A stretch of 64,000 nt of DNA from Lumbricus terrestris (GCA_949752735.1 OX457043.1:36481105-36545104), one strand, 5' to 3'. Shown: positions 33,690-45,294, numbered from the stretch's first letter. Notes: generated by a model not told the origin, from the letters alone. Translations and numbers: made by a program.

Positions 33690-35740
33690 CTCTGGAAGTT
33701 GGCGAGGCTGAATCTGTTGAAGGTGGTGCTGGTGAATCGTTCGAATCCGTTGAAGGTGGTGCTGGTGAATCGTTCGAATCTGTTGAAGGTGGTGCTGGTG
33801 AATCGATCGGCCAGTCGATGAGGCTGAATCTGTTGAAGGTGGTGCTGGTGAATCGTTCGAATCTGTTGAAGGTGGTGCTGGTGAATCGTTCGAATCCGTT
33901 GAAGGTGGTGCTGGTGAATCGTTCGAATCTGTTGAAGGTGGTGCTGGTGAATCGTTCGAATCTGTTGAAGGTGGTGCTGGTGAATCGTTCGAATCTGTTG
34001 AAGGTGGTGCTGGTGAATCATTCGAATCTGTTGAAGGTGGTGCTGGTGAATCATTCGAATCTGTTGAAGGTGGTGCTGGTGAATCGTTCGAATCTGTTGA
34101 AGGTGGTGCTGGTGAATCGTTCGAATCTGTTGAAGGTGGTGCTGGTGAATCGTTCGAATCTGTTGAAGGTGGTGCTGGTGAATCATTCGAATCTGTTGAA
34201 GGTGGTGCTGGTGAATCGATCGGCATGTCGATGATGCTGAATCTGTTGAAGGTGGTGCTGGTGAATCGTTCGAATCCGTTGAAGGTGGTGCTGGTGAATC
34301 GTTCGAATCTGTTGAAGGTGGTGCTGGTGAATCGATCGGCCAGTCGATGAGGCTGAATCTGTTGAAGGTGGTGCTGGTGAATCGTTCGAATCTGTTGAAG
34401 GTGGTGCTGGTGAATCGATCGGCCTGTCGATGAGGCTGAATCTGTTGAAGGTGGTGCTGGTGAATCGATCGGCCTGTCGATGAGGCTGAATCTGTTGAAG
34501 GTGGTGCTGGTGAATCGATCGGCCTGTCGATGAGGCTGAATCTGTTGAAGGTGGTGCTGGTGAATCGATCGGCCTGTCGATGAGGCTGAATCTGTTGAAG
34601 GTGGTGCTGGTGAATCGATCGGCCTGTCGATGAGGCTGAATCTGTTGAAGGTGGTGCTGGTGAATCGATCGGCATGTCGATGAGGCTGAATCTGTTGAAG
34701 GTGGTGCTGGTGAATCGATCGGCCTGTCGATGAGGCTGAATCTGTTGAAGGTGGTGCTGGTGAATCGATCGGCCTGTCGATGAGGCTGAATCTCTTGAAG
34801 GTGGTGCTGGTGAATCGATCGGCCAGTCGATGAGGCTGAATCTCTTGAAGGTGGTGCTGGTGAATCGATCGGCATGTCGATGAGGCTGAATCTGTTGAAG
34901 GTGGTGCTGGTGAATCGATCGGCCTGTCGATGAGGCTGAATCTGTTGAAGGTGGTGCTGGTGAATCGATCGACCTGTCGATGAGGCTGAATCTGTTGAAG
35001 GTGGTGCTGGTGAATCGATCGGCCTGTCGATGAGGCTGAATCTGTTGAAGGTGGTGCTGGTGAATCGATCGGCCTGTCGATGAGGCTGAATCTGTTGAAG
35101 GTGGTGCTGGTGAATCGATCGGCCTGTCGATGATGCTGAATCTGTTGAAGGTGGTGCTGGTGAATCGTTCGAATCCGTTGAAGGTGGTGCTGGTGAATCG
35201 TTCGAATCCGTTTTGAAGGTGGTGCTGGTGAATCGATCGGCCTGTCGATGAGGCTGAATCTGTTGAAGGTGGTGCTGGTGAATCGTTCGAATCTGTTGAA
35301 GGTGGTGCTGGTGAATCGATCGGCCTGTCGATGCGCTGAATCTGTTGAAGGTGGTGCTGGTGAATCGATCGGCATGTCGATGAGGCTGAATCTGTTGAAG
35401 GTGGTGCTGGTGAATCGTTCGAATCTGTTGAAGGTGGTGCTGGTGAATCGATCGGCCTGTCGATGCGCTGAATCTGTTGAAGGTGGTGCTGGTGAATCGA
35501 TCGGCATGTCGATGAGGCTGAATCTGTTGAAGGTGGTGCTGGTGAATCGTTCGAATCTGTTGAAGGTGGTGCTGGTGAATCGATCGGCCTGTCGATGCGC
35601 TGAATCTGTTGAAGGTGGTGCTGGTGAATCGATCGGCATGTCGATGTGGCTGAATCTGTTGAAGGTGGTGCTGGTGAATCGATCGGCATGTCGATGAGGC
35701 TGAATCTGTTGAAGGTGGTGCTGGTGATTCTATCTGTGAG
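33690..35740. repeat. 33/50-bp composite minisatellite
   Basis: About 2 kb of units sharing a 30-bp core (TGTTGAAGGTGGTGCTGGTG). Short 33-bp units add TTC; long 50-bp units add ATCGGCCTGTCGATGAGGCT. Short units cluster at 33.7-34.2 kb, long units at 34.4-35.1 kb, and both alternate at 35.2-35.7 kb. All three minus-strand frames stay open through most of the array, giving chance frames of up to about 700 codons. There is no independent evidence of translation. Confidence 0.95.
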
Positions 35741-35805
35741 TCGGCGAGGATGTGGCGAGAAGGTGCGGGCGGATCTCTCAGGCTGCGTGGTGTAGCAGTG
35801 GCTGG

Positions 35806-35893
35806 TGGTGGTGGTGGTGGTGGTGGTGGTGGTGGTGGTGGTGGTGGTGGTGGTGGTGGTGGTGGTGGTGGTGGTGGTGGTGGTGGTGGTGGT
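35806..35893. repeat. (TGG)n microsatellite
   Basis: About 88 bp of pure TGG, CCA on the minus strand. It lies 60 bp beyond the stop of the unknown minus-strand CDS. Confidence 0.97.
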
Positions 35894-35949
35894 GATGGTG
35901 GTGGTTCGGGTTGCTTCGTCTTTTTAGCGATGTCTTGGCTGCTTTCGAA

Positions 35950-36807
35950 TTAGCAGCAGCACCACCAGCGGCAGCGGGGGGCGTCGTCGTCTTCGTCTTC
36001 CTGTGGTGGTGGTGGTGGTGGTGGTGGTGGTGGTGGTGGTGGTGGTGATGGTGATGGTGGTGGTGGTGGTGGCGTTGGTGGAGGAGTGTGGTCGTCTGGG
36101 TCGTATGGAGAATCCCAGGTGCACTCAATAGCTGGAACCGAATCCACCATGCACACAGCTTCCGTGTTGCTCCTGACCAGATCCGTCGCGTCCACGACGA
36201 GTCCCTCGTTCGCTGGGTTACCGAGCCAGGAGACCACCTTACTCTCGCTTTCATTCCTTTCCGCGAAAGCCTTAGCAAGAGCAATCTTCTCTTCCTCCTT
36301 CTCATCCACGGCCGTCTTCTCGCCAATGTCCACGTCCCATCGGTACATTGCCACCATCTCTCGGAAGGTCCTTTCGAAGAGCAGACGCATCTCCTCAGCA
36401 GACGTTCTCCTCGCGAGAGCCATCGTGCGGGCGTGTTCCAGTGCGTCCATCCGAGCAGCTTCAGCGCCATCGTAATCGGGATCTGAGGAGGTGCTGTCCA
36501 AGGCGGGGTCTTTGCGAGCAGAAGCAGCAGCAGCAGACGAAGAGGCAGCCGCGGGAGTCATTGATTTTGGCCGAAGGATCGATGCGGAACCAGATGCCTC
36601 GGTCGGCGTGACGCTCCTTCGAGTGAGCGCCTTCCGCAGTCGTTTCCAACTCTTTCCACCGCTCACCTTCGCTCCGACCACAGCCGTCGCCGCAACTGGA
36701 AGAACGACCTCAGACACGCTGTCCTCCGCCGTCACAACGTCTGACGATTCGGTTGGACCGACGCTCGCCGAAGGTCGCCCCAAACCTCGAAGGACTCGAC
36801 GCAACAT
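35950..36807 (-). CDS. Hypothetical protein with Pro-rich C-terminus
   Basis: 285 codons from ATG at 36807 (MLRRVLRGLGRPSASVG). Residues 1-110 are Ala/Ser-rich with basic patches (KSWKRLRKALTRR). About 115-205 is a charged, probably helical region (RTSAEEMRLLFERTFREMVA, then KEEEKIALAKAFAERNE). About 205-245 is ordinary sequence (PAIECTWDSPYDPDD). A poly-Pro run from a (CCA)n tract follows and the frame ends DDDAPRCRWWCCC. The last residues look out of frame: another frame reads KTKTTTPPAAAGGAAANSKA there, so an indel in the repeat or a splice (CACAG before GAAGACG) may alter the true end. I recognise no family. Confidence 0.5.
   Translation of the reverse strand: MLRRVLRGLGRPSASVGPTESSDVVTAEDSVSEVVLPVAATAVVGAKVSGGKSWKRLRKALTRRSVTPTEASGSASILRPKSMTPAAASSSAAAASARKDPALDSTSSDPDYDGAEAARMDALEHARTMALARRTSAEEMRLLFERTFREMVAMYRWDVDIGEKTAVDEKEEEKIALAKAFAERNESESKVVSWLGNPANEGLVVDATDLVRSNTEAVCMVDSVPAIECTWDSPYDPDDHTPPPTPPPPPPSPSPPPPPPPPPPPPPPQEDEDDDAPRCRWWCCC
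36003..36072. repeat. (TGG)n tract within the hypothetical CDS
   Basis: Seventy bp of TGG with two GAT interruptions, encoding the Pro/Ser run on the minus strand. Length changes by whole units would keep the frame. Confidence 0.95.
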
Positions 36808-37302
36808 CGTGAACAAAGTACTGACTCACCGATAAAAATCCACAGAAGTTTTTGAGATTTACCGTAATCCAATGGAAGACGATAACAATCCAAGCTACTG
36901 TTACGAGATTATACGATGAAGAAGAGAAGTCCAAAACGGGAAGAAGAAATATAACGGAATAACTAGGAAAAACTACTTAAACTAAGCTAACGGGAACAGG
37001 AACTATAACGGAACGGGAAGAAGAAGAAGAAAAAGATGAAACGGTCCAGCACGCCAAAGGAACTCTCGAAAAATATCCACTGCTCAATCTCTCGCAAAGG
37101 CTTTCTAGAAAAGGAATCAAAGAAGGAAGGACGGAACCATGGCAACGTACATAATAATTATGACGTATCGACAGAAGGACGCTACCATGGCAACGTACAT
37201 ATGACGTCGTCAACAAAACCCAAAGTTGTAAACATCGCTGCAATACTTTTAGAGTTATCTTCATTGATTAGCGCAATCATTTTGATACATATTAAACGAT
37301 GA

Positions 37303-37522
<220 letters not shown>

Positions 37523-37823
37523 GATGACGGTTATGGCTTGGAGTGACTTGACTGGCTGATTTCAAGATTAAAGTTGCGTCCTCCACTAAGCTTTTCAGCC
37601 TGATTTGGTCGCGCGAATAGCGTGGACTTAACAAGACGGAGAATACCGCAAGTTGATGCACATAAATAACAATAATAGCAATAAATAATAATACTGGTAT
37701 TGAAATTATTTTACTTTCTAGGTAGAAAGAATCCACCAGGCTCTAAGAAACTATGCATTAGCGTTGGAGATTCAAGTCTCCATTGTGTCGTAGGTATAAT
37801 GGAAACATTTTTTATTATCTTAC

Positions 37824-38550
37824 TAGCTGTACCCGGCCACGCGTTGCTGTGGCTGAAAAGACCGTCCAACCCTCCCTCCCTACTTCCCTTCCCCTGCCTC
37901 CCTCCCTCCCTTACCCTGCCTCCTTCCCTCCCTCCGTTCCTCTGTCCCTCCCTACCTCCATTCCCACTCCCTCCCCTTCCCTCCTCCATCCCTCCCCTCC
38001 TCCCCTCCCTCCCGTTTCTTCCCCTCCCTCTCCTCCGTCCCTCCCCTCCTCCATCCCGTCCGCTCCCTCCCCTCCCCTTCCTCCCGCTCCCTCCCGCTTC
38101 CTTCCTACCACCCTTCCTACCACACGGCCGCATTCAATTGCAAATAAATATTGAATTCGCTGAAATGGAATGCAAATGTTGTGTTTTTTCGAGAAAAGCA
38201 TATAAAAACCTGTCCGCTCGAACTTTGGGTGAAAATTGTCAATCTAGCCTTTTCTAGCCTTTTTTCGACCGGATCTGACCTTTTTCAAAATTCAGAGTGT
38301 CACCCCTGACCTTTTTCAAAATTCAGAGTGGCATCCCTGTACGTTATAAATACACGGGCCAAAATGGCGGAGTATGCGTTAAAGTCAAAATGTATAAACG
38401 TGCCAACTCGAGAAGAAAGTTGTTTTTTTGGTGTAAAAGATTTGTTTCTTTCCAGGAAATCCTTTTACAAACACGATGGTATTCGAACGGAGCGTTTTGC
38501 GAAAAATTTCAAGAGAATCGGTGATGAAGTTTCCGAGATAACCCATTAGG
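37824..38550 (+). repeat. Dispersed repeat with pyrimidine tract
   Basis: Begins TAGCTGTACCCGGCCACGCG, an edge I have seen at the ends of dispersed retroposon copies in other invertebrates. A (CCTCC)n-like pyrimidine tract (37,868-38,115) follows. Then comes a body in which GACCTTTTTCAAAATTCAGA occurs twice within 40 bp, and TATAAATACACGGGCCAAA. Family unknown. Confidence 0.45.
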
Positions 38551-38564
38551 ACCAAACTTTTTAC

Positions 38565-38990
38565 ATTTTTACTTATATTGATTATAATCATTATTATAAT
38601 TATCAATAATTATTATTACAATTATTATTATTACAATTCGGCCAATCATCACTATCACTATTATTATTGGGCCTATTGCTATTATTATTAATACTAGGCC
38701 TACTTCTACTAGTGTAGCCTACTGCTGCTGTTGCTGCTGTAGTTGCTATAACTATACTACTACTATTAATTTTCTCCTCATACTGCTACTATCACTACCA
38801 CTACTACTACTACTACTACTACTGCTACTAAAACTGCTACCACTACTATTAATATTATTGTTGTTGCTGCTATTGCTATTATTATTATCATTTTAATTGT
38901 TATTGCTCTTATTATCATTTTTACCATTACCACTTTTTTATTATCATTATTCTTTTATTATCTTCAACAATCAACATCAGTTACAGGAAG
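38565..38990. repeat. Degenerate ATT/ACT trinucleotide region
   Basis: About 420 bp of interspersed ATT, ACT and GCT trinucleotides with no long pure run, typical of an old decayed microsatellite. Confidence 0.8.
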
Positions 38991-39082
38991 TACAATTTAC
39001 ATGGAAGCAGCTATTGTTCTGAATGATGATGAAAGTGCAAATAATTAAGTCTCCTAATTAGGTCTCAGCTATTATTATTTTT

Positions 39083-39465
<383 letters not shown>

Positions 39466-39508
39466 ATGATATTTATGCAATTCTTATATACTGTAGAATA
39501 CTCAATAC

Positions 39509-39820
39509 CATGGGCGGATACAGAAATTTTCGAAGGGGGCCAAAAAATTTCCGTGATCTTTGCCAGAAAAAATCTGATAACCTTTTTTAGTCGTTTGGTC
39601 GAAATGTCTGGAAAATATACCAATTTTCCCTGCTGATGCCTTTTTTCGAGCGACATAATCTCGGCAAGTAATATACTATGACCTCTCTAGTTGTCGTATC
39701 CTAATACCTCTCTCTCCCGCTGCATTGATTTAATGCTTGTTGAAACCAAATGGGGGACTCACGTCCTATGCACTTTTGAAATGGGGGGTGGCCGGATTGG
39801 CCCCTCTGGATCAGCCCCTG
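39509..39820 (+). mobile_element. hAT-type MITE, GGGCGGAT family
   Basis: Left end CATGGGCGGATACAG, right end complement CAGGGGCTGATCCAG. The flanks CTCAATAC and CTCGCTAC agree at six of eight positions, consistent with an aged 8-bp duplication. 312 bp, with no coding potential. Confidence 0.65.
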
Positions 39821-39865
39821 CTCGCTACTCACAATAGCCCTAGCTAATTATGCGACTGCGATAAG

Positions 39866-39965
39866 AAGCGCTCGTGAATAAGCTGGTGCCCTGCCATTGG
39901 CTTTCGAATGGCGCGCTTAAAAAATTTGGAGATGACGATTACGAAGCCATGCAGCGTATAGCAGC
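39866..39965. repeat. Dispersed repeat, copy 1
   Basis: Shares GCGCTCGTGAATA, TTGGCTTTCGA and AAATTTGGAGAT in the same order and spacing with 53,011-53,110. Family unknown. Confidence 0.65.
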
Positions 39966-40354
39966 AACATCAGGTTATAAACTTAAAGCACATGAATAAC
40001 ATGAAGAACTGAAAAACTTTATAGTTTTGATATGTACCTACATAGACAACTCTCAAACCGATTTACCAGGCAATGCTGCAGTCAACCCGGTTCTAGCTGA
40101 TAGCAACATTTTCCCTTCAGAGCGTATTTTTCCTTGAGCTGCGTATTCATTCATTCATTCGGATATTTATATAGGCCTAGCGCACGCGACCCAGCGTAAT
40201 ATGTTACCGTACAGCGAATAAATTTTGATCATCTTGGCGTGCAATTGGTCTGCACAGTGCATGGAGGAACACGGTGTGCTAGGCCTATAGTCACAGAGGG
40301 TATAGTCTATGCAATTAGTGCAAAGCGAAGAGGTGATCACTTGAGTGTGTACTC

Positions 40355-40490
40355 TGATTCTGACTCGGACTTTGACTCGGACTCTGACTCTGATTCTGAC
40401 TCTGACACTGACTCTGACTCTGATTTTGAGTCTGAGTCTGACTGACTCTGACTCTGACTCTGATTTTGAGTCTCTGACTCCGACTCGGAC
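40355..40490. repeat. (GACTCT)n microsatellite
   Basis: About 135 bp of GACTCT/GATTCT/GACTCG hexamers with a repeated GATTTTGAGTCT segment, implying a duplicated block. Confidence 0.92.
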
Positions 40491-40634
40491 GCCCGCTACG
40501 TCTCGTAGGAAAACAGTCACAGGCAAGTCTCCGTCGTTGTCCATGGTTGGTACGAAGTCTAAGAATAATTCACTTTGCGTTTACTGCGAATGCGTTCCGC
40601 CATTATCCAATGTCATGGTCACTGTAACTTCTAG

Positions 40635-41032
40635 CGTGCAGTTCTAGGCCTACACAAAATGTGCAGTTCTACACAAAATGTGCAGTTCTACACAAAATGT
40701 GCAGTTCTACACAAAATGTGCAGTTCTACACAAAATGTGCAGTTCTACACAAAATGTGCAGTTCTACACAAAATGTGCAGTTCTACACAAAATGTGCAGT
40801 TCTACACAAAATGTGCAGTTCTACACAAAATGTGCAGCTCTACACAAAATGTGCAGTTCTACACAAAATGTGCAGTTCTACACAAAATGTGCAGCTCTAC
40901 ACAAAATGTGCAGTTCTACACAAAATGTGCAGTTCTACACAAAATGTGCAGTTCTACACAAAATGTGCAGTTCTACACAAAATGTGCAGTTCTACACAAA
41001 ATGTGCAGTTCTACACAAAATGTGCAGTTCTA
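40635..41032. repeat. 19-bp tandem array
   Basis: About 20 nearly perfect units of GTGCAGTTCTACACAAAAT. Two units carry GCAGCTCT and are exactly 57 bp (three units) apart. The first unit has a 6-bp insertion that makes TAGGCCTA. All three plus frames are open because no unit contains a stop in any frame; coding is unlikely. Confidence 0.97.
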
Positions 41033-41100
41033 AATAGAAATTTTGTTCAGTTGTAGAAACACGTATGTGCAGCAAAAAATAGTTTAAAAGGTCATTGTAA

Positions 41101-41481
41101 TTTGCGATGGAGGATTGGAAGTTATTGGAAGCTAATGTTACTTTTGTATCTAAAATTATTGAAAAGCTTGTTGCTATTCAGCTTTTTAGGTAGGGGCCTA
41201 CTTGGACTCGAATATGCTCCTCCCACCATACCAATCTGGCTTTTGCAAGGGACACTCCACTGAGACCCTTCTTCTTCATCTTCTTTCTGATGTTTACAAT
41301 GCGATTGACAAATCGCAGGTAACTCTTCTACGACGTGAGTGCCGCTTTCGACGCTGTCGATCATGATAATTATTCTCATTCATCGGCTTTCTACTTCTTT
41401 TGGCATCTCTGCTCTGCCCCTTGACTGGCTCACATCTTATCTAGCAGACCGCTCCTCTTCCACTGTCTTTCACTCCACCCG
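41101..41481 (+). pseudogene. L2-like LINE reverse transcriptase fragment
   Basis: Broken plus frames include VSKIIEKLVA and, nearer the right end, RLSTSFGISALPLDWLTSYL followed by ADRSSSTVFHSTRS, the palm/thumb pattern of L2 reverse transcriptases. It is truncated at the right by the hAT MITE at 41,482, and the sequence beyond the MITE does not continue it. Confidence 0.7.
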
Positions 41482-41707
41482 CAGTGGCGGCGCTAGGGGG
41501 CTGGGGGCTAAGCCCCCCTACAAGAGGCTCAGCCCCCCCTAAAAAAAGGGCCATCCGAAACTTTTTACAGTGAAATATCCACGAATTTGGGCTGACGACT
41601 AAAAAAAAATAGGTCGTCAGAAATTTTGGCGGCGAAAATGGAAAATCTCATGAGAGTTCGGTCGAGGCTTCAGCCCCCCCGAAACTGAAATCCTGGCGCC
41701 GCCACTG
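41482..41707 (+). mobile_element. hAT-type MITE (copy 2)
   Basis: 226 bp, same orientation and close in sequence to the copy at 26,666, with ends CAGTGGCGGCGCTAGG and CCTGGCGCCGCCACTG. The left flank is TCCACCCG inside LINE sequence; the right flank is AGCATGTC, identical to the left flank of copy 1. Confidence 0.88.
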
Positions 41708-41860
41708 AGCATGTCTGTCGCTTAATTGTGTGTTTGCAATGAATAACCGCGTCAATGCATCATCCAAGAGTTTCGCTGCAGCATTGGACTATATAGTCCA
41801 TAGGCTAGCTATGCGCATAATTTATTACAACATTCATAACGTAGAGAAAAGCTACGTGCC

Positions 41861-42315
41861 AATGGCAGCCTACAAAGCAAATCCGCTCAACGGGGGCTCG
41901 AACTCACTACCTCCCGCACTCTTGGCCAGCGTGTTAACCACTACTCTACCAGTTTAAACAATTCACAAGAACGAAGATCACAGAATACACAAATCTTAAC
42001 TATAGGCCTACTAATTGAGCAGACCGCTTGCAATATAATTATGGCGCTAATGGAAGCCTACAAGGCAAATCCGCCAAACGGGGGCTCGAACCTCTCGCAC
42101 TCTTGGCCAGCGTGTTAACCACTACTCTACCAGTTTAAACAATTCACAAGAATGGAGATCACAGAATACACAAATCTTAACTATAGGCCTACTAATTGAG
42201 CAGACCGCCTGCAATGTATGGCGCCAATGGCAGCCTACAAAGCAAATCTGCCCAACGCGGGCTCGAACTCACTACCTCTCGCACTCTTGGCCAGCGTGTT
42301 AACCACTACTCTACC
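41861..42315 (-). repeat. Tandem array of tRNA-like SINE units
   Basis: Two and a half units of about 180-188 bp starting at 41,861, 42,049 and 42,226. On the minus strand each has an A-box-like TGGTAGAGTAGTGG and a B box GAGTTCGAGCC about 45 nt later. The intervening ACTATAGGCCTACTAATTG is shared by the first two units. The units differ by a few substitutions and small indels. Confidence 0.8.
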
Positions 42316-43390
42316 GACAGCGACCTGAGATGATTTCTTAGCTGTGATAGAGTTGCCTCCCCTCCTGCGCCGCAAGTCCAAACGCTGGTATATCCGATGT
42401 CAACTGCCATGTCCTCAAATCGAAGTCGCTATAAGCTATAGACGTGGTCTGCCACTGCATTATTTTGTCATGAAACTATTAAACTAATAGACGTGCCAGA
42501 TTACCCGAAACTTAAACGCAATAAGAATAAGCAAAACAAGAGGTATCGGGGGCGGGTGGCAAAACTTATAGGGCGATTGGCCTTTAACGCGCCGTAGTAG
42601 GCCTATGGGTCTGAGCCTCCATACATTCTGCTGGAATTGTTTGACCTAGGCCTAATTGAAAAGTTATGGCGTTTTTTTACTCGCGATTGCTGATCACCAG
42701 CGATGCTCGTCGCTCATTTGGTCGGCGTGTGTGCGTTTCTGAACTTTGGAAAGATGCTAATTATCAAATTAATTTGTAGGCTACCGTACTCTGAACTGTA
42801 TTGTAAGTCAGGTGTATTGTAAGCCAGCTAGGTGTATTGTAAGCCAAGTGTATTGTATACAAGTCAGGTGCGAGGAACAAATGCCGAAGAGTTTGTATTT
42901 CTAGCCTATATATATGCAGGCCTACTATAATTAAAAAGGTCATCTGCAGTTCTTGAAGTACCTAAAATGGTATATTTTTTATGTGAAATTCTTATAGAAA
43001 ACGCAAAGGAAGGGACATTTTTGCCAAAAAAGAGAGAAGTAGGATTCAAAAGAAGTAGTTGCAAAATAATATAGGCCTATTATTTCGAAATTTTGACCGA
43101 AAGACTGAAAATGGTCGTCAGAAGAAGAGACGATGACACGTACGCGTGACTTCGTCGATGGTTCCGTCCAAAACCACAAAACCGGACTTTTTCCCGCCCT
43201 CTCCAAAAACCAAAATCCTCCCCACCCCCCCAAGCAGAGGGACTAGACTAAACACTGGTTGGCAACAAGAAGAACACCTTATTTGTTTTCTGACGCCTTC
43301 ATATGAACATCGACATTTGACTGTCAAGGCACTTTATTCAGAATGATAATAATGATATTCTTTATTGAAACAATCCGGTTGACAGACCGC
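42316..43390. other. Intergenic, little recognised
   Basis: Contains a short direct repeat GTGTATTGTAAGCCA (42,780-42,870) and a possible MITE remnant at 42,985-43,250 with a TGGTCGTCAGAAG motif like that of the local hAT MITEs. Otherwise nothing is assigned. Confidence 0.35.
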
Positions 43391-43399
43391 AACCGGTTA

Positions 43400-43580
43400 C
43401 AGTTATGCAATTTAAGCTATTAACAAGGACGCAAATGACAGAGGACATACGGGGCTCGATATCGGTTCCTCTCGCTCTCAATGCCAGTGTGTTATTCAAT
43501 GCGCTACCCTCCCCACTGCCCTCCACCCCTCCCACTGCCCTCCACCTCTCCCACCGCCCTCCACCCCTCCCACCGCCCCC
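43400..43580 (-). mobile_element. tRNA-like SINE fragment plus CCACCGCCCT repeat
   Basis: The minus strand has GGTAGCGCATTGAATAACAC as an A-box region and ATATCGAGCCCC as a weak B box, like the units at 41,861. The plus-strand CCCACTGCCCTCCACC units that follow (43,508-43,580) are an 18-bp tandem. Confidence 0.5.
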
Positions 43581-44519
43581 TATAGTGGCCTATATAGGCT
43601 AGCGAAGATTGACCATTTAACCAACAGCTCATCATTCAAAACTTCTACAGATCCGGAGCATTCAAATAAAACTCATCGTGTCTTTTCATCTATGGTCTAA
43701 GATAGTTAAATCACATTTTAGATTATTAGTTGGATGGCATTACATTCGAGTGGTAATGGAAATTTATAACCAATAGTTCGCTATGTGTGCAGCGTAAGTC
43801 AGCCCACATTCTTAAGTCTTTATGTTTTATTGGTTTAGCGATGAGCGTCCAATTTCACAGTTCTGGGGTTCAACGTGCAGCAACTGTAAATTTCCGAATG
43901 GGTTCCACAAGTCATCCAAGGTCACACGAGGTCACATGTGAAAGCAATGGATGATGCGGCGGTGGCGCCCATATGGGAAAATGATGGAGCCAGACGAAAT
44001 CGCTTTATTGTCGCTCTCTCTGTCTCTCTCTCTCTGTCTCTATCTGTCCCCCTCCTCTCTCTATCTGCACAATAATTCTACCGCTGAAGTAATGCGTGAG
44101 GCAGATGTATCGTTATTCAGTCTAAAGGCGAACCACCACAGACACAGGTGTTGAAGTTAGAAAAAGCCTAATTGACAAACGATCAGGCATCACGATGACG
44201 ATGATGATGATGATTTTTACGAAGCCTTTTCAGAACTACTATAATAGTGATTTATTTCCAGAAGTAACCGAACGGGGTCAGAAGGTCAGCAGGCCGCACA
44301 TGCATCGCTTATAAAGCAGACGGCGGACGGCCGATCAAGCAGCGCACGGTTGACTTCTGTAGAAATAGAGGAATGGATTGAATCATTTCTGCAATTCTGC
44401 AGGCAACTGCTTATAAGGTCTAAAAGCGGGAAGAAATATACGATGAACAGAGAGCAGTTAGCATTTATACTGTATTCATCTGCAGCAAAATTCTGATTTC
44501 CGACCAGTTTTCACATTTT

Positions 44520-44735
44520 CACAGTGTGGGGCATTGCGGTATCAGTTTGTTCGGTGCCTTGGAATCCGAGGTTGCAAGTTCAAATCCACCTCAAGCCGCC
44601 TTGAGCAGGTCCTTCACTCACAATTGCTCATGCGCTTCGGAGTGAAACTCGGACTCAGTGTCCGCGCTGTACCTTTAGTCGGGAGCGCCTCTGAGTAGCA
44701 ATCTTGAATAGGCGCTATGGCAAGTTCTCAAACAA
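44520..44735 (+). mobile_element. tRNA-derived SINE (family A) with LINE-type tail
   Basis: The head GGTTGCAAGTTCAAATCCAC (B box) followed by CTCAAGCC matches the copy at 8,071. The 3' end GGGAGCGCCTCTGAGTAG ... AGGCGCTAT matches the end of the L2-like LINE at 6,430-6,480. The copy is complete from head to tail and ends in an A-rich CAAACAAAC run. Confidence 0.8.
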
Positions 44736-44934
44736 ACAGATAAAACAAACATAGAGAAAAGCTACGTGTGAAAATATTCGAGCGTCGTTACTTTAGGGAA
44801 GTTTCGTTACTTTAGGGAAGTTTAGACCTTTACCAATCCTCATCCGTCTCTTATCTCATATCACAAATCTTGATCAACTTTCGCGATATTCGATTGAATT
44901 CCTTTACTTCTATAGGTTTACATAGGCCTACGTA

Positions 44935-45170
44935 GAGAGAGCGAGACAGGCAGACAGACAGACAGACAGACAAGAAGAGACAGACAGAGAGACAGGCAGA
45001 AAGACAGATAGGGACAGAGAGAGTAAGTAAGTAAGAATATTCTTTAATGTATACCACCAGCAAACGCACAGTAGGCTATAGTTTACAGAGGAAATAAATA
45101 ACAGAAAACATTTATGCAAGAGAGAGAGAGATATAGACAGACAGACGGTCGGAGAGACAGAGAGACAGAA

Positions 45171-45213
<43 letters not shown>

Positions 45214-45290
45214 GAGAGACAGACAGACAGAGAGAGAGAAGGAGAAAGAGAAGGAGTAAGAGAATGAGAAAGAGAAAGAGAGGTTTTAGT
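44935..45290. repeat. (GACA)n/(GA)n microsatellites
   Basis: Two GACA-rich blocks (44,935-45,020 and 45,120-45,235), the second grading into GAGAAA units. A TAAGTAAGTAAGAATATTCTT retroposon-like segment lies between them. Confidence 0.9.
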
Positions 45291-45294
45291 TTAA

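Noticed and set aside
33522..35689. Two 670-705-codon proteins on the minus strand
   Set aside because: They are overlapping frames of the same minisatellite, open only because the unit lacks stops. No independent coding evidence.
33690..35740. CRISPR-like array of a constant core and alternating spacers
   Set aside because: The 'spacers' are only two sequences (TTC or a 20-bp block) repeated many times. It is a composite minisatellite in a eukaryotic genome, with no cas genes.
40659..41056. Three Cys-rich repeat proteins of about 120-130 residues
   Set aside because: All three plus frames of the 19-bp array; identical unit, no start context or flanking domain.
41878..42320. Genuine tRNA genes
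   Set aside because: A- and B-box-like motifs are present, but the cloverleaf stems do not form convincingly and the units are tandem repeats, so SINE units fit better.
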